From: Daphnia carinata
Taxonomy: Eukaryota > Arthropoda > Branchiopoda > Diplostraca > Daphniidae
Assembly: GCF_022539665.2 (NCBI RefSeq)
Contig: NC_081337.1
Coordinates: 361,139-425,138 of the forward strand
Length of the DNA stretch: 64,000 nt
Direction: 5' to 3'
Of the stretch, positions 20,927-30,950 are shown in pieces. Each line of letters starts with the position of its first letter. The stretch's first letter is position 1. Position numbers and translations under genes: made by a program. The notes under the pieces are model-generated. The model had not been told where the DNA came from, made no database searches, and saw nothing but the letters and a program-made list of their open reading frames with translations.

Positions 20927-23452
20927 CTACGCTAATCGGGCCTTGAACCTGAACGCACCCCAGGAACGTCCGTCGATACCAAGAATGGAGCGGATGTCGT
21001 CTTTCCTGGGGTACCATGATCCAAGGGACCCGACAACCAGGGGAAGAATCCTTCCAAGCAGAGAATATTTTTCATACTTCCGCTGGTAGGCAATCTCCAT
21101 ACTTCCTGGTTGGTCATAGCAGACCACGACGTTCACCATCACCCGGGAGCCAGATAGTTGGAATTCAACATCTGGTCTTAAGCGTTCCCCGGGGATGGCT
21201 TTGTTGACAGTGACGTCATGTCCCTGCTTGACTAGCAGCGATTCCAAGAGATCTTGGATGGTGTTGTGCCTCTGGGTGGCGAACTGGAGACCTTCTACAC
21301 AGTTGTTAAGAACATGAAACCCGGTCTCGATTTCCATTCCGCATCGGCGGCAACAACTCGTGTCTTGTTCTCGAGAACAAAATACGAGTTGCCCCGAAGA
21401 GGAAAAATGTCAAGCCGGGCCCTGTGTAGGTATCTCCAGTCGCGGAAGGAGAGGGGCGTAAGGCAGGATACTAGGCGAGCCATATCCTTTGATGTTTCTT
21501 CCAGGGAGAGGCCAATAGCTACTACTCCCTGGTGGCTCTTGTCGGTTAGAAGGTTCTTAGTATAGCGCTGCCGAGCTACTTTCCGAAGTCCGCGGACTGC
21601 CTTGGCTGAGATTACGGAGAAGTCATCGGCGACAATTCTTAGGTTTTCGTCACCGGATACATCAATCCGTACTCCCAGTCGTTTGGCAGCTTGACGGGCA
21701 AGAGTCCAGAGATTGGATCCTGCCTCCGCGTACCTCAGCCTGTAGAGCCCCCCGTCCACGGATCCCGAAAGGTATTCCCCAACTGGTAACACTCCTGGAT
21801 GCTCCGTTCTGAACCCTCGCCGGATGGTGTCATGGAGCTGCTCTCTGCATATATTCCTCACCGTAGGATCTCTACAAGTGAGAAGCTGAGCTCGGGCGAT
21901 GGTCCAGATATCGGCAGACATCGGCCCCCAACCCGTCGGTCCGCATAGAAAAAGGGGACCGTTGCGTGGTTGGTAAATTGCAAATAAGGCCTAGGAACTT
22001 CCTGCACTCAGTGTCCAGTTGGGTAAGGGAGTCTTTCAGGACCTGACCCGAAGCAAGATGGTGGGAAAGGGAAGGAAGAAGGTGGCTACGGAAGATTTCA
22101 AGTTTTTGCCATGGTGCGAGATGGGAGGCGACAATCTTGTCAAGGTTAGGGATAAGGTCTGTGGGAGGGCGGAACCGCAATTTTCCGCCGATCGGTGTAC
22201 CAAGATACGTCTCTTGGTCGTCTGGTCCCAGGCACCGGATTGGTTCAGTACCAATCCGGCACTGAGCATCAGACGGCTTAGCTTTGTCAATGAACAAGCA
22301 AGCACACTTCTCGGCGTTGAATTGCAGCCCCAAGGTGTCAGCGGTAAGGGATAAAATGTCTAAAATATTTTGGAGCTCGCCAGAAGAGTTTGTAACTACG
22401 GCAATGTCGTCAGCATATGCCGTGATCTTGACGAGCGAACCATATAATAAAAATCCGGGGTTGGTATTGGACTTGATTTCTGGCCCTGATGAGGGGCTCA
22501 GAAGCCAGGTTAAAAAAGGGCGTCACCCTGGCGTACACCTGCAGTCGGGGAATTGCGGATGAATTCTTTCCCTACGGCAAAATCCAACCGATTTCCCGAG
22601 TAAATGTCCGCCAGGATGCGTCGTAGGTCGTCTGGTATCGGAAGAGAAGCAAACAGCTCTCCCAAAATGGCGTGAGGCACAGAACCGAACGCATTGCACA
22701 TGTCCAGCCACGCTATAGACATATGCCTACGTTTGGTCCTTGATTCCTCAACTGCCGCTTGCAAGAGGTGCGTGTGCTCTTGGATACCATGGACCCCCGG
22801 GAGGAAACCCTTTTGCTCGGGAGATAAGCAGCCAAGGACTGAAGCGACCTGCGTCAGTCTCTGGCTAATCACTCCCGAGAAGAGTTTGTAAATGGCAGGA
22901 AGGAGTGAGATTGGCCTAAAGTTGGAGTAATCGCTAGTGTCCCCTTTCTTCAAGATGGGGACAGTTCGCGATGTTTTCCAACAACTAGGAATCCCAATCT
23001 TCCACACCATTTGACAAACTGTTTCCAGCAGAATGCAGTTGGGGTCGAGGGCTCTAAGATGTCGGTATTCTAGGCCATCGACCCCTGGAGATGTATTTGT
23101 AGCCCGGTGAAGCTTAGCTTCAAGCTCTTGTTGACTTGGCGCATGGTTTAGGAAGTTCAGCTGGTCCCTTGATGGCTGGGACCAGTCGCAGGTGTCGTAG
23201 AGCTCCCTCGCACTCTTGCACTGCTGCAGAGGTGGGCTCGATCGGTGGTAAATCTTTTCGAGATATTCCTCTGCAGCAGCTACAGTACCAGTGTAGGAGG
23301 GAGAACGCTCTTCGAGCTCCTCTCGAACGGCTCTTCTTGGGTAAATTTTTAAGAGCCGTTGAATCTTCCTTGCTTCATACGCCTTCAACTCGATCTGTCG
23401 CCGGGCTTTCTGCATCTGCCGGTTTTGATTTCTTTTTCTGTTTTTAGGGTTT
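20927..23452 (-). pseudogene. RT and restriction-like endonuclease ORF, copy 1 (broken)
   Basis: From 23415 downward the frame shows the RT N-terminus (RRATNTSPGVDGLEYRHLRA), NFRPISLLPAIYKLFSG, GFLPGVHGIQEHTHLLQ, and the catalytic motif TAYADD near 22400 after a frame break. The C-terminal part (21337-20927) contains a PD-(D/E)xK-type endonuclease signature (RPDVEFQLSGSRVMVNVVV). The acidic residue seen in other copies (D in LMIDVG) is N here. RT and RLE together nick the target and prime reverse transcription. At least three frame breaks make the copy dead. The N-terminal zinc-finger part is partly preserved at 24427-24765. Confidence 0.85.
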
Positions 23453-23619
23453 CCTCGGGGTTTTTCAGGGCTAGGGTCTTGTAAAATCTTTGCTTTGAGG
23501 AGTCAGTCAGCTGTGCAACGTTCAAGGACGCAATCAAGGTCGAAAGGAGTCTCGAAGCTCAGGAAGGCAGGTACCCAGAGATGGACGAAATCGCCGCCTC
23601 TTTGCTCTGCTCTTCCGAG

Positions 23620-24426
23620 TGTAAAGCATTCTTTTAGTAATTGAAAGAATGACTTTACCTTATTTAAGACAAATTGTAATAAGAAAATTAAACTCGGAAT
23701 GCGTCACCACAATGTCGAATATATTTTATTCTAATAGATCAAAAGGATAATAAAAGAATACACAATTATACGATATAATGGGAAACGGGAATATAAAATG
23801 GAGTTATGTGAATTTAGTCTTACCGTCACCGCCGTGGCGAAGATAGAATAGAGATGATAAATGTTATACAGGAAAAATAAAGATAATAAGGCTGTCGGTC
23901 GCTCAAGAAGCGAGGAGGAGCACTCACAATAAAAAATCTGAATAAGATACAAATTGAACTCACTAGATTTTAGGAATTAAGCAGCACTTGTAGCACTAAG
24001 AATGAAAACTAAAACTGGAACTGGAACTAAAACAAGAGAGAACTGAAGAGAATTGAAGAGAACTGAAGAACTGACTTTTGGGAACAAAAGGGCATCCTTT
24101 TATATATTTAACATGTTTGAGGGAAACATAGCATTTCCGACAGATGAGCTCCGGATATAAGTTATTGAATATCTCACGCAGCAACATTTCATATTCATGG
24201 AAATGTATGGCGCGATGTTCGACGCATGAAGCTCATCCAATCAGCAATAAGCAGGATGTAAAGTATAATATAAAAATAGAATTCAAGGAAATGTCAATGA
24301 CACTTGAATTACTATATTTATAATGTATACTTTAAATATAAAACATAGTATATAATTTTAATATAAAGAAAACAAACAATGAAGATAAAATACAATTAAA
24401 AGTTGTATTTTGATGACTTCGTTACA
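23620..24426 (-). repeat. Solo LTR inside non-LTR copy 1
   Basis: An 807-bp insertion begins TGTAAAGC and ends GTTACA, with 4-bp target duplications CGAG (23616-23619 and 24427-24430). It interrupts a region otherwise continuous with copy 3. On the minus strand it starts TGTAACGAAG, and TATATAAAAG at 24106-24097 is followed by AGTCAGTTC-like initiator sequence, suggesting minus-strand transcription. It is probably a Ty3/gypsy solo LTR left by recombination. Confidence 0.8.
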
Positions 24427-24765
24427 CGAGCTACCCTAACTACGTCCTCGATTGATCAGCTGACTGGGGGGAGTGGTGGAGGTATCGAGATCAGGGAGAG
24501 GGACCAGGGTTTCTGGGGATACAAGAGGTGGGTTGGGGATTTCTGGTTGAGGGAGTTCATAAAGCCAACTAAAATTATGTGTGGTAAAAGATGCAGTGAA
24601 CTCTCTCTCCCAATCTAAAATGGGACTCTGGATAAAATTTGCTGGAGATAGGACATTACCAACACCCTATTCTTCGATCACTGAGACTTCCACCGTGCAG
24701 CCCTCCTCACGGTCTTTCTCCGTAGCATAATTCTCCTCTTCGAGGGTCACTGTTACGGAAGATTA

Positions 24766-24823
24766 GCGGTCAGTATCTCCTCCTGTCACGCGGGAGGCCG
24801 GGGTTCAATTCCCCGCCGGGGAG
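24766..24823 (+). pseudogene. tRNA-Asp 3' half, cut by a non-LTR element
   Basis: It resumes at AGCGGTCAG and contains the anticodon loop CTGTCAC (anticodon GTC), the T arm GGTTCAATTCC and acceptor CCGGGGA with discriminator G. It is the partner of 20848-20869. Confidence 0.9.
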
Positions 24824-25555
24824 AAAATGGGTTGCAGTGATCGAAAAGTAACGCTATTATTTCAGTACCCTTTTTAAAAAAAGAAACGGGAAAAAAGCAC
24901 GCTTCTTCCCTACAAACTGTTTTAATTGTTGTGCTCTCGTAGAAACAAGTGTACAGGATTGAGCTTTGGTTTCTAAAATTTTGACACTTACATATGCTCT
25001 TCTCCCCACGAAACATAAGATTTTCACTCGTTGAATCTTGTATGACGCGCCATCTGCTGTTTGTTTCTTGAATCCTGTGGTGCAAACGATTGATATAGAG
25101 CCTAGCTTACGCTATCTTCTCTTTGTTTCGCTAACTACGTACGAAATGTGACTAAAAATTCCTTTGTCGAACGGCCGAAAGCGAGAACACTTTGAACGCC
25201 AATGATTATCGTTTGATCTTTCACATCGTCCTCGGCATCATAGTGTTCTGATACCCATTTTTTCCCTTCTGATAGAACGCTATGTGTCCATGCCTGAAAA
25301 CAAAAAAGAAAATATTTAAAGCGCTATAAAATCAAGACACGACGAGCTTAGAAAAAAGAGCTAAAACACGACAACATTAGCAAAGGGGACTACATGCGTA
25401 TTAAATATCAAATTATAGAAAATCGCGTAATATGTTATATAAAATAAAAACTAGAATTTAGAAAGAAGAACGACATGTTCACGTTCGTTTGTTGTGTTTA
25501 ATCTGTAGGGTCAGTAGGGTGTTTCTTTGCCATTTCAATCTATCCGTGGATCACT
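24824..25555 (+). repeat. 3' flank of the tRNA-Asp unit, copy 1
   Basis: Roughly 730 bp downstream of tRNA-Asp are repeated at 35186-35887 with small indels. This is a segmental duplication and not a transposon, since it contains an exon-like stretch. Confidence 0.85.
25135..25293 (-). pseudogene. Exon-like fragment of an unidentified host gene, copy 1
   Basis: On the minus strand a polypyrimidine-like tract and TTTTCAG acceptor are followed by a 52-codon open frame (starting AWTHSVLSEGKKW, ending EFLVTFRT) and a TAG. It looks like a terminal exon. The duplicate at 35480-35636 has a stop and a 2-bp deletion. I do not recognise the protein. No other exons were found, so this is probably a gene fragment carried with the tRNA-Asp unit. 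Confidence 0.45.
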
Positions 25556-25587
25556 GCCTATTTTGATTTGCTCCTGAATGTAGACCA

Positions 25588-25691
25588 ACCACAGTGGTCA
25601 GTGTGTAGCAGTTGGTACTTGAGACGTTTTCGGGGACTCTTATTTTCGTTTTCTTAGAGACTCTTATAGGGATTCGTGACTACAAGTCACG
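25588..25691 (+). repeat. 5' flank of the tRNA-Asp unit, copy 2
   Basis: Repeats the sequence before the first Asp copy, with a small insertion, and ends with the same CGTGACTACAAGTCACG inverted repeat. Confidence 0.85.
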
Positions 25692-25713
25692 TCCTCGGTA
25701 GTATAGTGGTTAG
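25692..25713 (+). pseudogene. tRNA-Asp 5' half, copy 2
   Basis: The same 22-bp tRNA-Asp start ends at GTGGTTAG and is followed at once by a non-LTR 3' end (TTTTTGGAGGGGTTTCC), which also occurs next to copy 3 near 30951. No 3' half of this copy is seen. It shows an independent insertion at the same position. Confidence 0.85.
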
Positions 25714-25750
25714 TTTTTGGAGGGGTTTCCGTTTGGGAAAAAACTTTTTC
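25714..25750 (-). mobile_element. Short 3' end remnant of an RLE-type element
   Basis: About 37 bp match the 3' end of copy 3 (GGGGTTTCCGTTTGGG). The rest of the element is missing, either from extreme 5' truncation or later deletion. Confidence 0.7.
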
Positions 25751-25831
25751 CTTTCTTTCCTCTGCGTTTGTGCAACTTTGGCCAACAGTTGATATTTGTT
25801 ACTGATTTCTCTAATGAAATATTTAATATTG

Positions 25832-25903
25832 TGCGATGACCGAGAATCGAGCTCGGGTCGACTGCTTGGAAGGCAGCCATGCTAACCACCATACCACCAT
25901 AGC
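25832..25903 (-). tRNA. tRNA-Gly(TCC)
   Basis: On the minus strand: acceptor GCTATGG, D arm with GGTATGGTGGTTAGCAT, anticodon loop CTTCCAA (TCC), T arm GCTCGATTC and acceptor TCATCGC with discriminator A. One acceptor pair (T3-C70) is mismatched. The flank at 25904-25966 is repeated at 30193-30255, beside a second, interrupted copy of this gene. Confidence 0.85.
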
Positions 25904-26429
25904 GTTGGACAACCCAACAGATTTGAATAATAATTCCATTCACAAGGACATCGCCCAAGAGAAAAATTTGCCACCTGCGATTCCGCTAGGTGGCGTAGAC
26001 GCCTATAACAACAAATTTCAGCTGCCGTAACTTTTACGTTATAAAACTTAAATTCCCTGATTTTCGTTTGAATTTTGTGATATTCAGGTATGTAAAGGTG
26101 TCGTGCATCTGGTGTTTACAATTTTTTGCTGTTATTTATCCTATTTGTAGAAATTTTTGTAACTTGTTTGTTGTATGTCTGTGTGTATTTTCAAGGACAA
26201 AGGCTTTAAATGGGTGTTGGCCAGTGCCATCTATTGTGCAACTTTGTAACTAATTAGTTCAATCTATTGCCAAAAGGTGACGCGATTTTCAATTATTATT
26301 TTTTTAATTGCAAGATCTGTTTTTTGATTTGTATATACCTTCCTTAACTTATTCAGTCATTTATTTCTTATGATCGTTTACTACACCATGTACATATATT
26401 GTTTAATTCCCCGTTTCTGTAATAACTGA
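25904..26429. other. Flank of tRNA-Gly and presumed 5' leader of non-LTR copy 2
   Basis: The first 63 bp are duplicated at 30193-30255. The remainder is AT-rich without a recognised gene. The exact 5' end of the following retrotransposon was not found. Confidence 0.5.
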
Positions 26430-29400
26430 ATGGCAACCCTTGTAAAACACACACCTATACCAATAACACGAACACAAGACATAGTAAGGGTTCCTATACC
26501 TCTCCCTCCATCCATTCGGTCTGGGCATCAATCTTGCAAAGGAAAAAAGGGGAGTGGGCCATGGACAGAAGAAGACCGAAAGAAACACCTTTTCGACCAC
26601 CTCAAGATTCAGCATCCTGAAAGGTGCTCTTACTCCGGTTTTCTTCTGCTCCAAATGTCGCCTGGAATTTAACAATTTCACTACTGCCGGGAGACACGAA
26701 AGAAAATGCTCTGGGGAAGCCAATTCAACATCGTTCTCCCTTGATCTGACTCTCAGGTCAGTGGGAGCGTTTTCTATGTCTTCCGATAGGCGAAGTTCAA
26801 CTCGCAGAGTGTTCCCTATTCCGGAAATATTTGGTGACAAACTCATCCTGTCCTACCCTGGGGTGCCGTCTCAGTGCCCTAGGTGTGGTTGGGTAACACT
26901 TGCAAGCAACTGCAACACCATGCACTCGATGACGCGCCACCTGGAGATAAAACATTCACTTCGACTTGAGAAGTTTTGGAGATGCTCAAAGTGCGGGATT
27001 ATTGACCAGGGTAAGAAGATGCACGCTCATGACGTAAAGTGCATGCCGTCGTCTTCTAGCCAAAGTCAAGCCCCTCGAACCATTGGGTTACCAACAACCC
27101 TAGTAACGGTATCTACATCACCGCAGCCGATAACGAACACCCCAGAGAATAAGTCCCCACCTCAAGAACCTCCTCCTTCATCTCATCAAGTTGAGGGGGA
27201 AGATACAGAAGATGCTCCGAACGACAGCTGGCTATTTTCACTACCCTACCGTTGCAAAGCGGATGCTTCAGGAATCGAAGAAGTTGATAGATCAACGAAT
27301 TCCAATGCATCTCTTTCCGACACAAGCGTTCCACCAACAACGGAGCTTTCCTCGACGGAGCCACCACTCCCTATTGTATCGAGTCCCTCAACTACAGCAA
27401 TAGAAATTCCACGGCAAATAACACCCACACCGGATCCCTTACAACGGTCGACCTTTGACGAAGCAGATGTTATGGTTCCCTCCACAGAGCAACCAACACA
27501 ACGATCTGGACACTTTTTCCTTCTATGGGATAATGTTTTCAGAAGTTGTAATAACATGGAGGATTTCAACAATGTTTTGGGGCGTTGCACCACCGATTGG
27601 CTTGCTAGAGCTTCAACCACAGAGCTACCATTTCAAGAACAGTGTCCCAAGCAAGGAAATCCTCCAAGGGGATCAAGACATCGAAATCAGTCCCGACAGC
27701 TGCAAAGACTTCGTCAAAGGAAAAAGTCAACACCCGAAGAGGCAAGCCGTATTCAAAGGCTCTTCAACATCTATCCAAAGAGAGCCGTTAGGCAGGTACT
27801 TGGCGAAAAGTCTTCCCCCTATAGTGGCACCACTGAGGCTGCGGACCGACACATTCAACGTACATACGTCCGTCCTCATCTGCCGGCAGAAGAATGCACT
27901 AGGGCTAGACGACTCTTCGACGCCTGCAACTGGTCAAGCCCGACAGAAGATCAGTTAAGTTTTTTGAATCGGCCGCCATCCAGGGAGGAAATTGAACAGA
28001 AACTCCGGCGCGCTACCAATTCCGCCCCGGGAACTGACGGAATCGAGTATCGCCACATAAGAGCCCTCGATCCTCAAGGCCGCCTACTCGAAGTTATCTA
28101 TGAAAAGGTGTGGCAGTTTGGGATTCCAAGTGCTTGGCGGAAGTCACGAACGGTTTCCATTTTCAAAAAAGACGACCCCAGTGACTGAGTTCTCTAACTT
28201 CAGGCCAATCTCCCTTCTTTCTACCCTCTATAAAATTTACTCTGGCATCATAAGCCAGAAAGTCACCACCATCGCAGTAGAGTTAGGCTGGTTATCCCGG
28301 GTGCAAAATGGATTTTTACCAGGCGTTCATGGCATCCAAGAACACACGCAGCTTCTTCAGACTGCCGTGGAAGAAACAACTTCCAAGCGCAAGTGCATGT
28401 CCATGGCTTGGCTGGATTTGTGCAATGTATTTGGTTCAGTTCCACATGAGGTGCTGTTCGAGTTGTTTCTCTCTCTTCCACTGCCAAATGGCCTGAAGCG
28501 CATGCTCTCCGATATATACTCTGGAAACATCATGAACTTCTTGTCGGAAAGGAGTCTATATCTATATCACCATCAGCAGGAGTTCGGCAAGGTGATGCTC
28601 TCAGCACCACCGTCTTCAACCTTGCCGCCGAACTACTGACCCGAGCAGCACTGTCGGAGAGCAACCCTGGAATCGACCTCTTCGGAAAAATTGTCAAGGC
28701 TACAGCCTACGCCGATGATTTAGCGGTAGTGTCCAATACAGCCCAAGTACTTCAAGAGACACTTCACCACTTATCACGAGTAGCTAAAATCCTGGGGCTT
28801 AAGTTCAATGCCGAGAAGTGTGCAAGTCTAAACTTCATCAGTGGGAAAGCTTTTCAAGTAGACCTATTTGTTGAAGGGAGACCAATTAGATCTCTGGGTC
28901 CAGAGGATCAAGAGGTCTATCTCGGCACTCCAATCGGCGCTAAGCTTCGGTTCCGCCCTCCAAATCAGCTCATCAGTAATCTCGACAAAATCGCTACATC
29001 TCTACTAGCACCATGGCAGAAACTTGAGGTATATCGGAGTCATCTTGTTCCATCGCTATCTCATCATTAAGCGTCTGGAAGAGTCCTAAAGGATGTCCTC
29101 ACCTCCATCGACACCGAATGCCGCAAGTTTCTTGGACACATTAGCATGGTTCCCAACACTGCCACGACAACATTCTTTTACGCTGATCGTCGAGTAGGTG
29201 GCCTCGGAACTTTCAGCCTTACTGATGATGCTGACATCTGGACCCTCGCAAGAGCTGTTCTGCTGCTCACTAGCAAGGATCAGCTTATGAAGGACATCTT
29301 CACGGAACAGCGTAAGGATACCATACTGCGAGGGTTTAGAGAGGAAGCCCCAGCAACTCTTCCGATTGGGGAATACCTTTCCGGGTCTACGGAGGCCGGT

Positions 29401-30171
29401 CTCTACAGACTTCGCTATGGTCCGGCTGGTTCCAACCTGTAGACACTCGCTCGCGGAGCTGCCAAACGCCTAAGAGCAAGGATAGATAGAAAACGGTTTT
29501 CATGTCCTCAACAACTGTAGAGTCAATTTGCCTCTGGCTACGCAAAGACATGACGCCGTTTTAGAGCTCCTCTACCAGTTGATATCTAGAAAGGGGTATG
29601 CTGCCACCATCAACCGGGAACTACCAGAATCGCGACTGAAACCCGACGTCGAGCTCCAAGTTTCAGGTTCTCGTCTGATGATTGACGTCGGGGTTTCCTA
29701 CGACCTACCTGAAAACCTCGAAGCAGCATACAATCGGAAAGACGCCAAGTACCAACACCTCGGACAAGTGCTACCACTAGTGCTTGGCTCCATGGGTTCT
29801 TGGTATCCTCGGAACGACGATATCCGATCTCTTCTAGGTATTGACCAACGCAGCTGGTCGTCATTCCGGAGGAAATCAAGATTGACGGCGATTAAAGGAT
29901 CTATGGAGATGGTAAAGGAACACCTGGCTAGCACAAATGCTCCCGACACAGAAATATAAAACGCTTACCTCCGGTTAACACCCCGTAAATAGTATTGGAA
30001 ATTGCACTCTGAACTGTATTCTACTTTTTTTTTCATGTTATAGAGCTTTCGTGTAAGTAATTTTATGATCTTGTATGTCTGTTTTATGTTCATATCTCTT
30101 CATGCCATTTCGCCCTTGATGAAATGTGTGCCATATATGGTTGTTCCAGGAAGGAAAATAAAATTCTGTCA
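26404..30171 (+). mobile_element. RLE-type non-LTR retrotransposon, copy 2, inserted in tRNA-Gly
   Basis: The element runs on the plus strand and its 3' end abuts the 5' part of a tRNA-Gly(TCC) gene lying on the minus strand. As for copy 1, it is antisense to the tRNA and joined just past the A box, GTATAGTGGTTA. The tRNA 3' half is not found at its 5' end, so a deletion accompanied or followed insertion. The left border is approximate. Confidence 0.75.
26430..29959 (+). pseudogene. Zinc finger-RT-endonuclease ORF, copy 2 (broken)
   Basis: The N-terminus has Cys/His fingers: FCSKCRLEFNNFTTAGRHE, CPRCGWVTLASNCNTMHSM continuing to RHLEIKH, and CSKCGIIDQGKKMHAHDVKC. RT follows with RRATNSAPGTDGIEYRHIRA, NFRPISLL, GFLPGVHGIQEHTQLLQ and TAYADDLAVVSN near 28710. 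The C-terminus (29528-29959) holds the RLE signature KPDVELQVSGSRLMIDVGVS. The layout matches site-specific RLE elements such as the R2 and NeSL groups: fingers bind DNA, RLE nicks it, RT copies the RNA. Frame breaks near 26620, 28180 and 28560, stops near 29068 and 29440, and a deletion near 29500 inactivate it. Confidence 0.85.
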
Positions 30172-30192
30172 TAACCACTATACCACCATCGC
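30172..30192 (-). pseudogene. tRNA-Gly(TCC) 5' fragment cut by non-LTR copy 2
   Basis: On the minus strand it reads GCGATGGTGGTATAGTGG followed by TTA, then element sequence. The upstream flank is the same as that of the intact tRNA-Gly at 25832, so this is a duplicated gene disrupted in its D arm. Confidence 0.88.
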
Positions 30193-30257
30193 GTTGGACA
30201 ACCCAACAGATTTGAATAATAAATCCATTCACAAGGACATCGCCCAAGAGAAAACTT

Positions 30258-30375
30258 TGTCAGGAGTGGGATTTGAACCCACGCCTTCATTGAAGACCAG
30301 AAATCTGATGCTTCTCTCTGAGGAGCAAGGTTTTACCCTTGAGTCTGGCGCTTTAGACCGCTCGGCCATTCTGAC
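30258..30375 (-). tRNA. tRNA-Leu(CAA) with intron
   Basis: On the minus strand it starts GTCAGAATGGCCGAGCGG, reaches GACTCAAG (anticodon CAA), contains an intron of about 35 nt, then TTCTGGTC, a variable arm and T arm GGTTCAAATCC, ending TCCTGAC with discriminator A. Leu(CAA) is a tRNA that commonly carries an intron in animals. At 118 nt it appears intact. Confidence 0.92.
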
Positions 30376-30435
30376 ATGTGTTTATCCATGCCCATGGAAC
30401 CACACAATTTCCATAAACCATGATCTGTATTGCTA

Positions 30436-30950
30436 ATCTGGCCTTGAATCGAAGTGCACCACAGGATCATCCGTCGACGTTGGTATCGAGCAGTTGTTTT
30501 CGTTACTGCGTTGTATTCCAAAAAGGGGGCTAAGTGTGGGTAATTACTATTAAACGGGTTAATGTTAAGTTATGCAGATCGTTGCAACAATAAATTACTT
30601 AATTCCATTTAGTCTAGTGCTAAGTTTTTAAAGAGGTTTTCCAGTGGAAAGTAAACTTGTCTCGGGCTTGTGCATTTAAAATAAGTAAAAATAATCGAAA
30701 GGCATTACAATGCAATAAAAGAGAAATAGATATTAAAAAGGGCATGCCAATCTACTGGGTAAGAGGTAAATACGTGGAGAGAGGGTTTTCCTCGTCTTCG
30801 GGGTTTGGTGCACCGTAGTGGAAGTGGACACACACCGTTTCCGAAGATCCCATGATTGCGCTCTAGGGGGAAAAGCGCGTTATTGTTAAATTATGCAGAT
30901 TTGTGCAACAATAAGATAGACTAATCCCATATTGTTTAGTGGTTAGTTTT
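30436..30950 (-). mobile_element. Nested 3' fragments of RLE-type elements
   Basis: At 30436-30500 the sequence matches the endonuclease C-terminus of copies 1 and 3. At 30635-30870 a further C-terminal/3'-UTR segment matches 30985-31195 of copy 3. The junction before each (GTCTAGTGCTAAG and GTTTAGTGGTTAG, then TTTTT) resembles the tRNA target. Truncated elements have therefore inserted into one another. Confidence 0.65.

Larger units (their letters stand above)
20870..24765 (-). mobile_element. RLE-type non-LTR retrotransposon, copy 1, inserted in tRNA-Asp
   Basis: The element lies antisense to the tRNA-Asp gene and joins it by its 3' end just past the A box (AGTGGTTAG). Its 5' end joins the tRNA 3' half, which begins AGCGGTCAG, suggesting a short imperfect target duplication. 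It is about 3.9 kb, 0.8 kb of which is a later solo LTR. Compared with copy 3, the 5' end is truncated inside the N-terminal zinc-finger region, as expected from target-primed reverse transcription. Confidence 0.85.
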
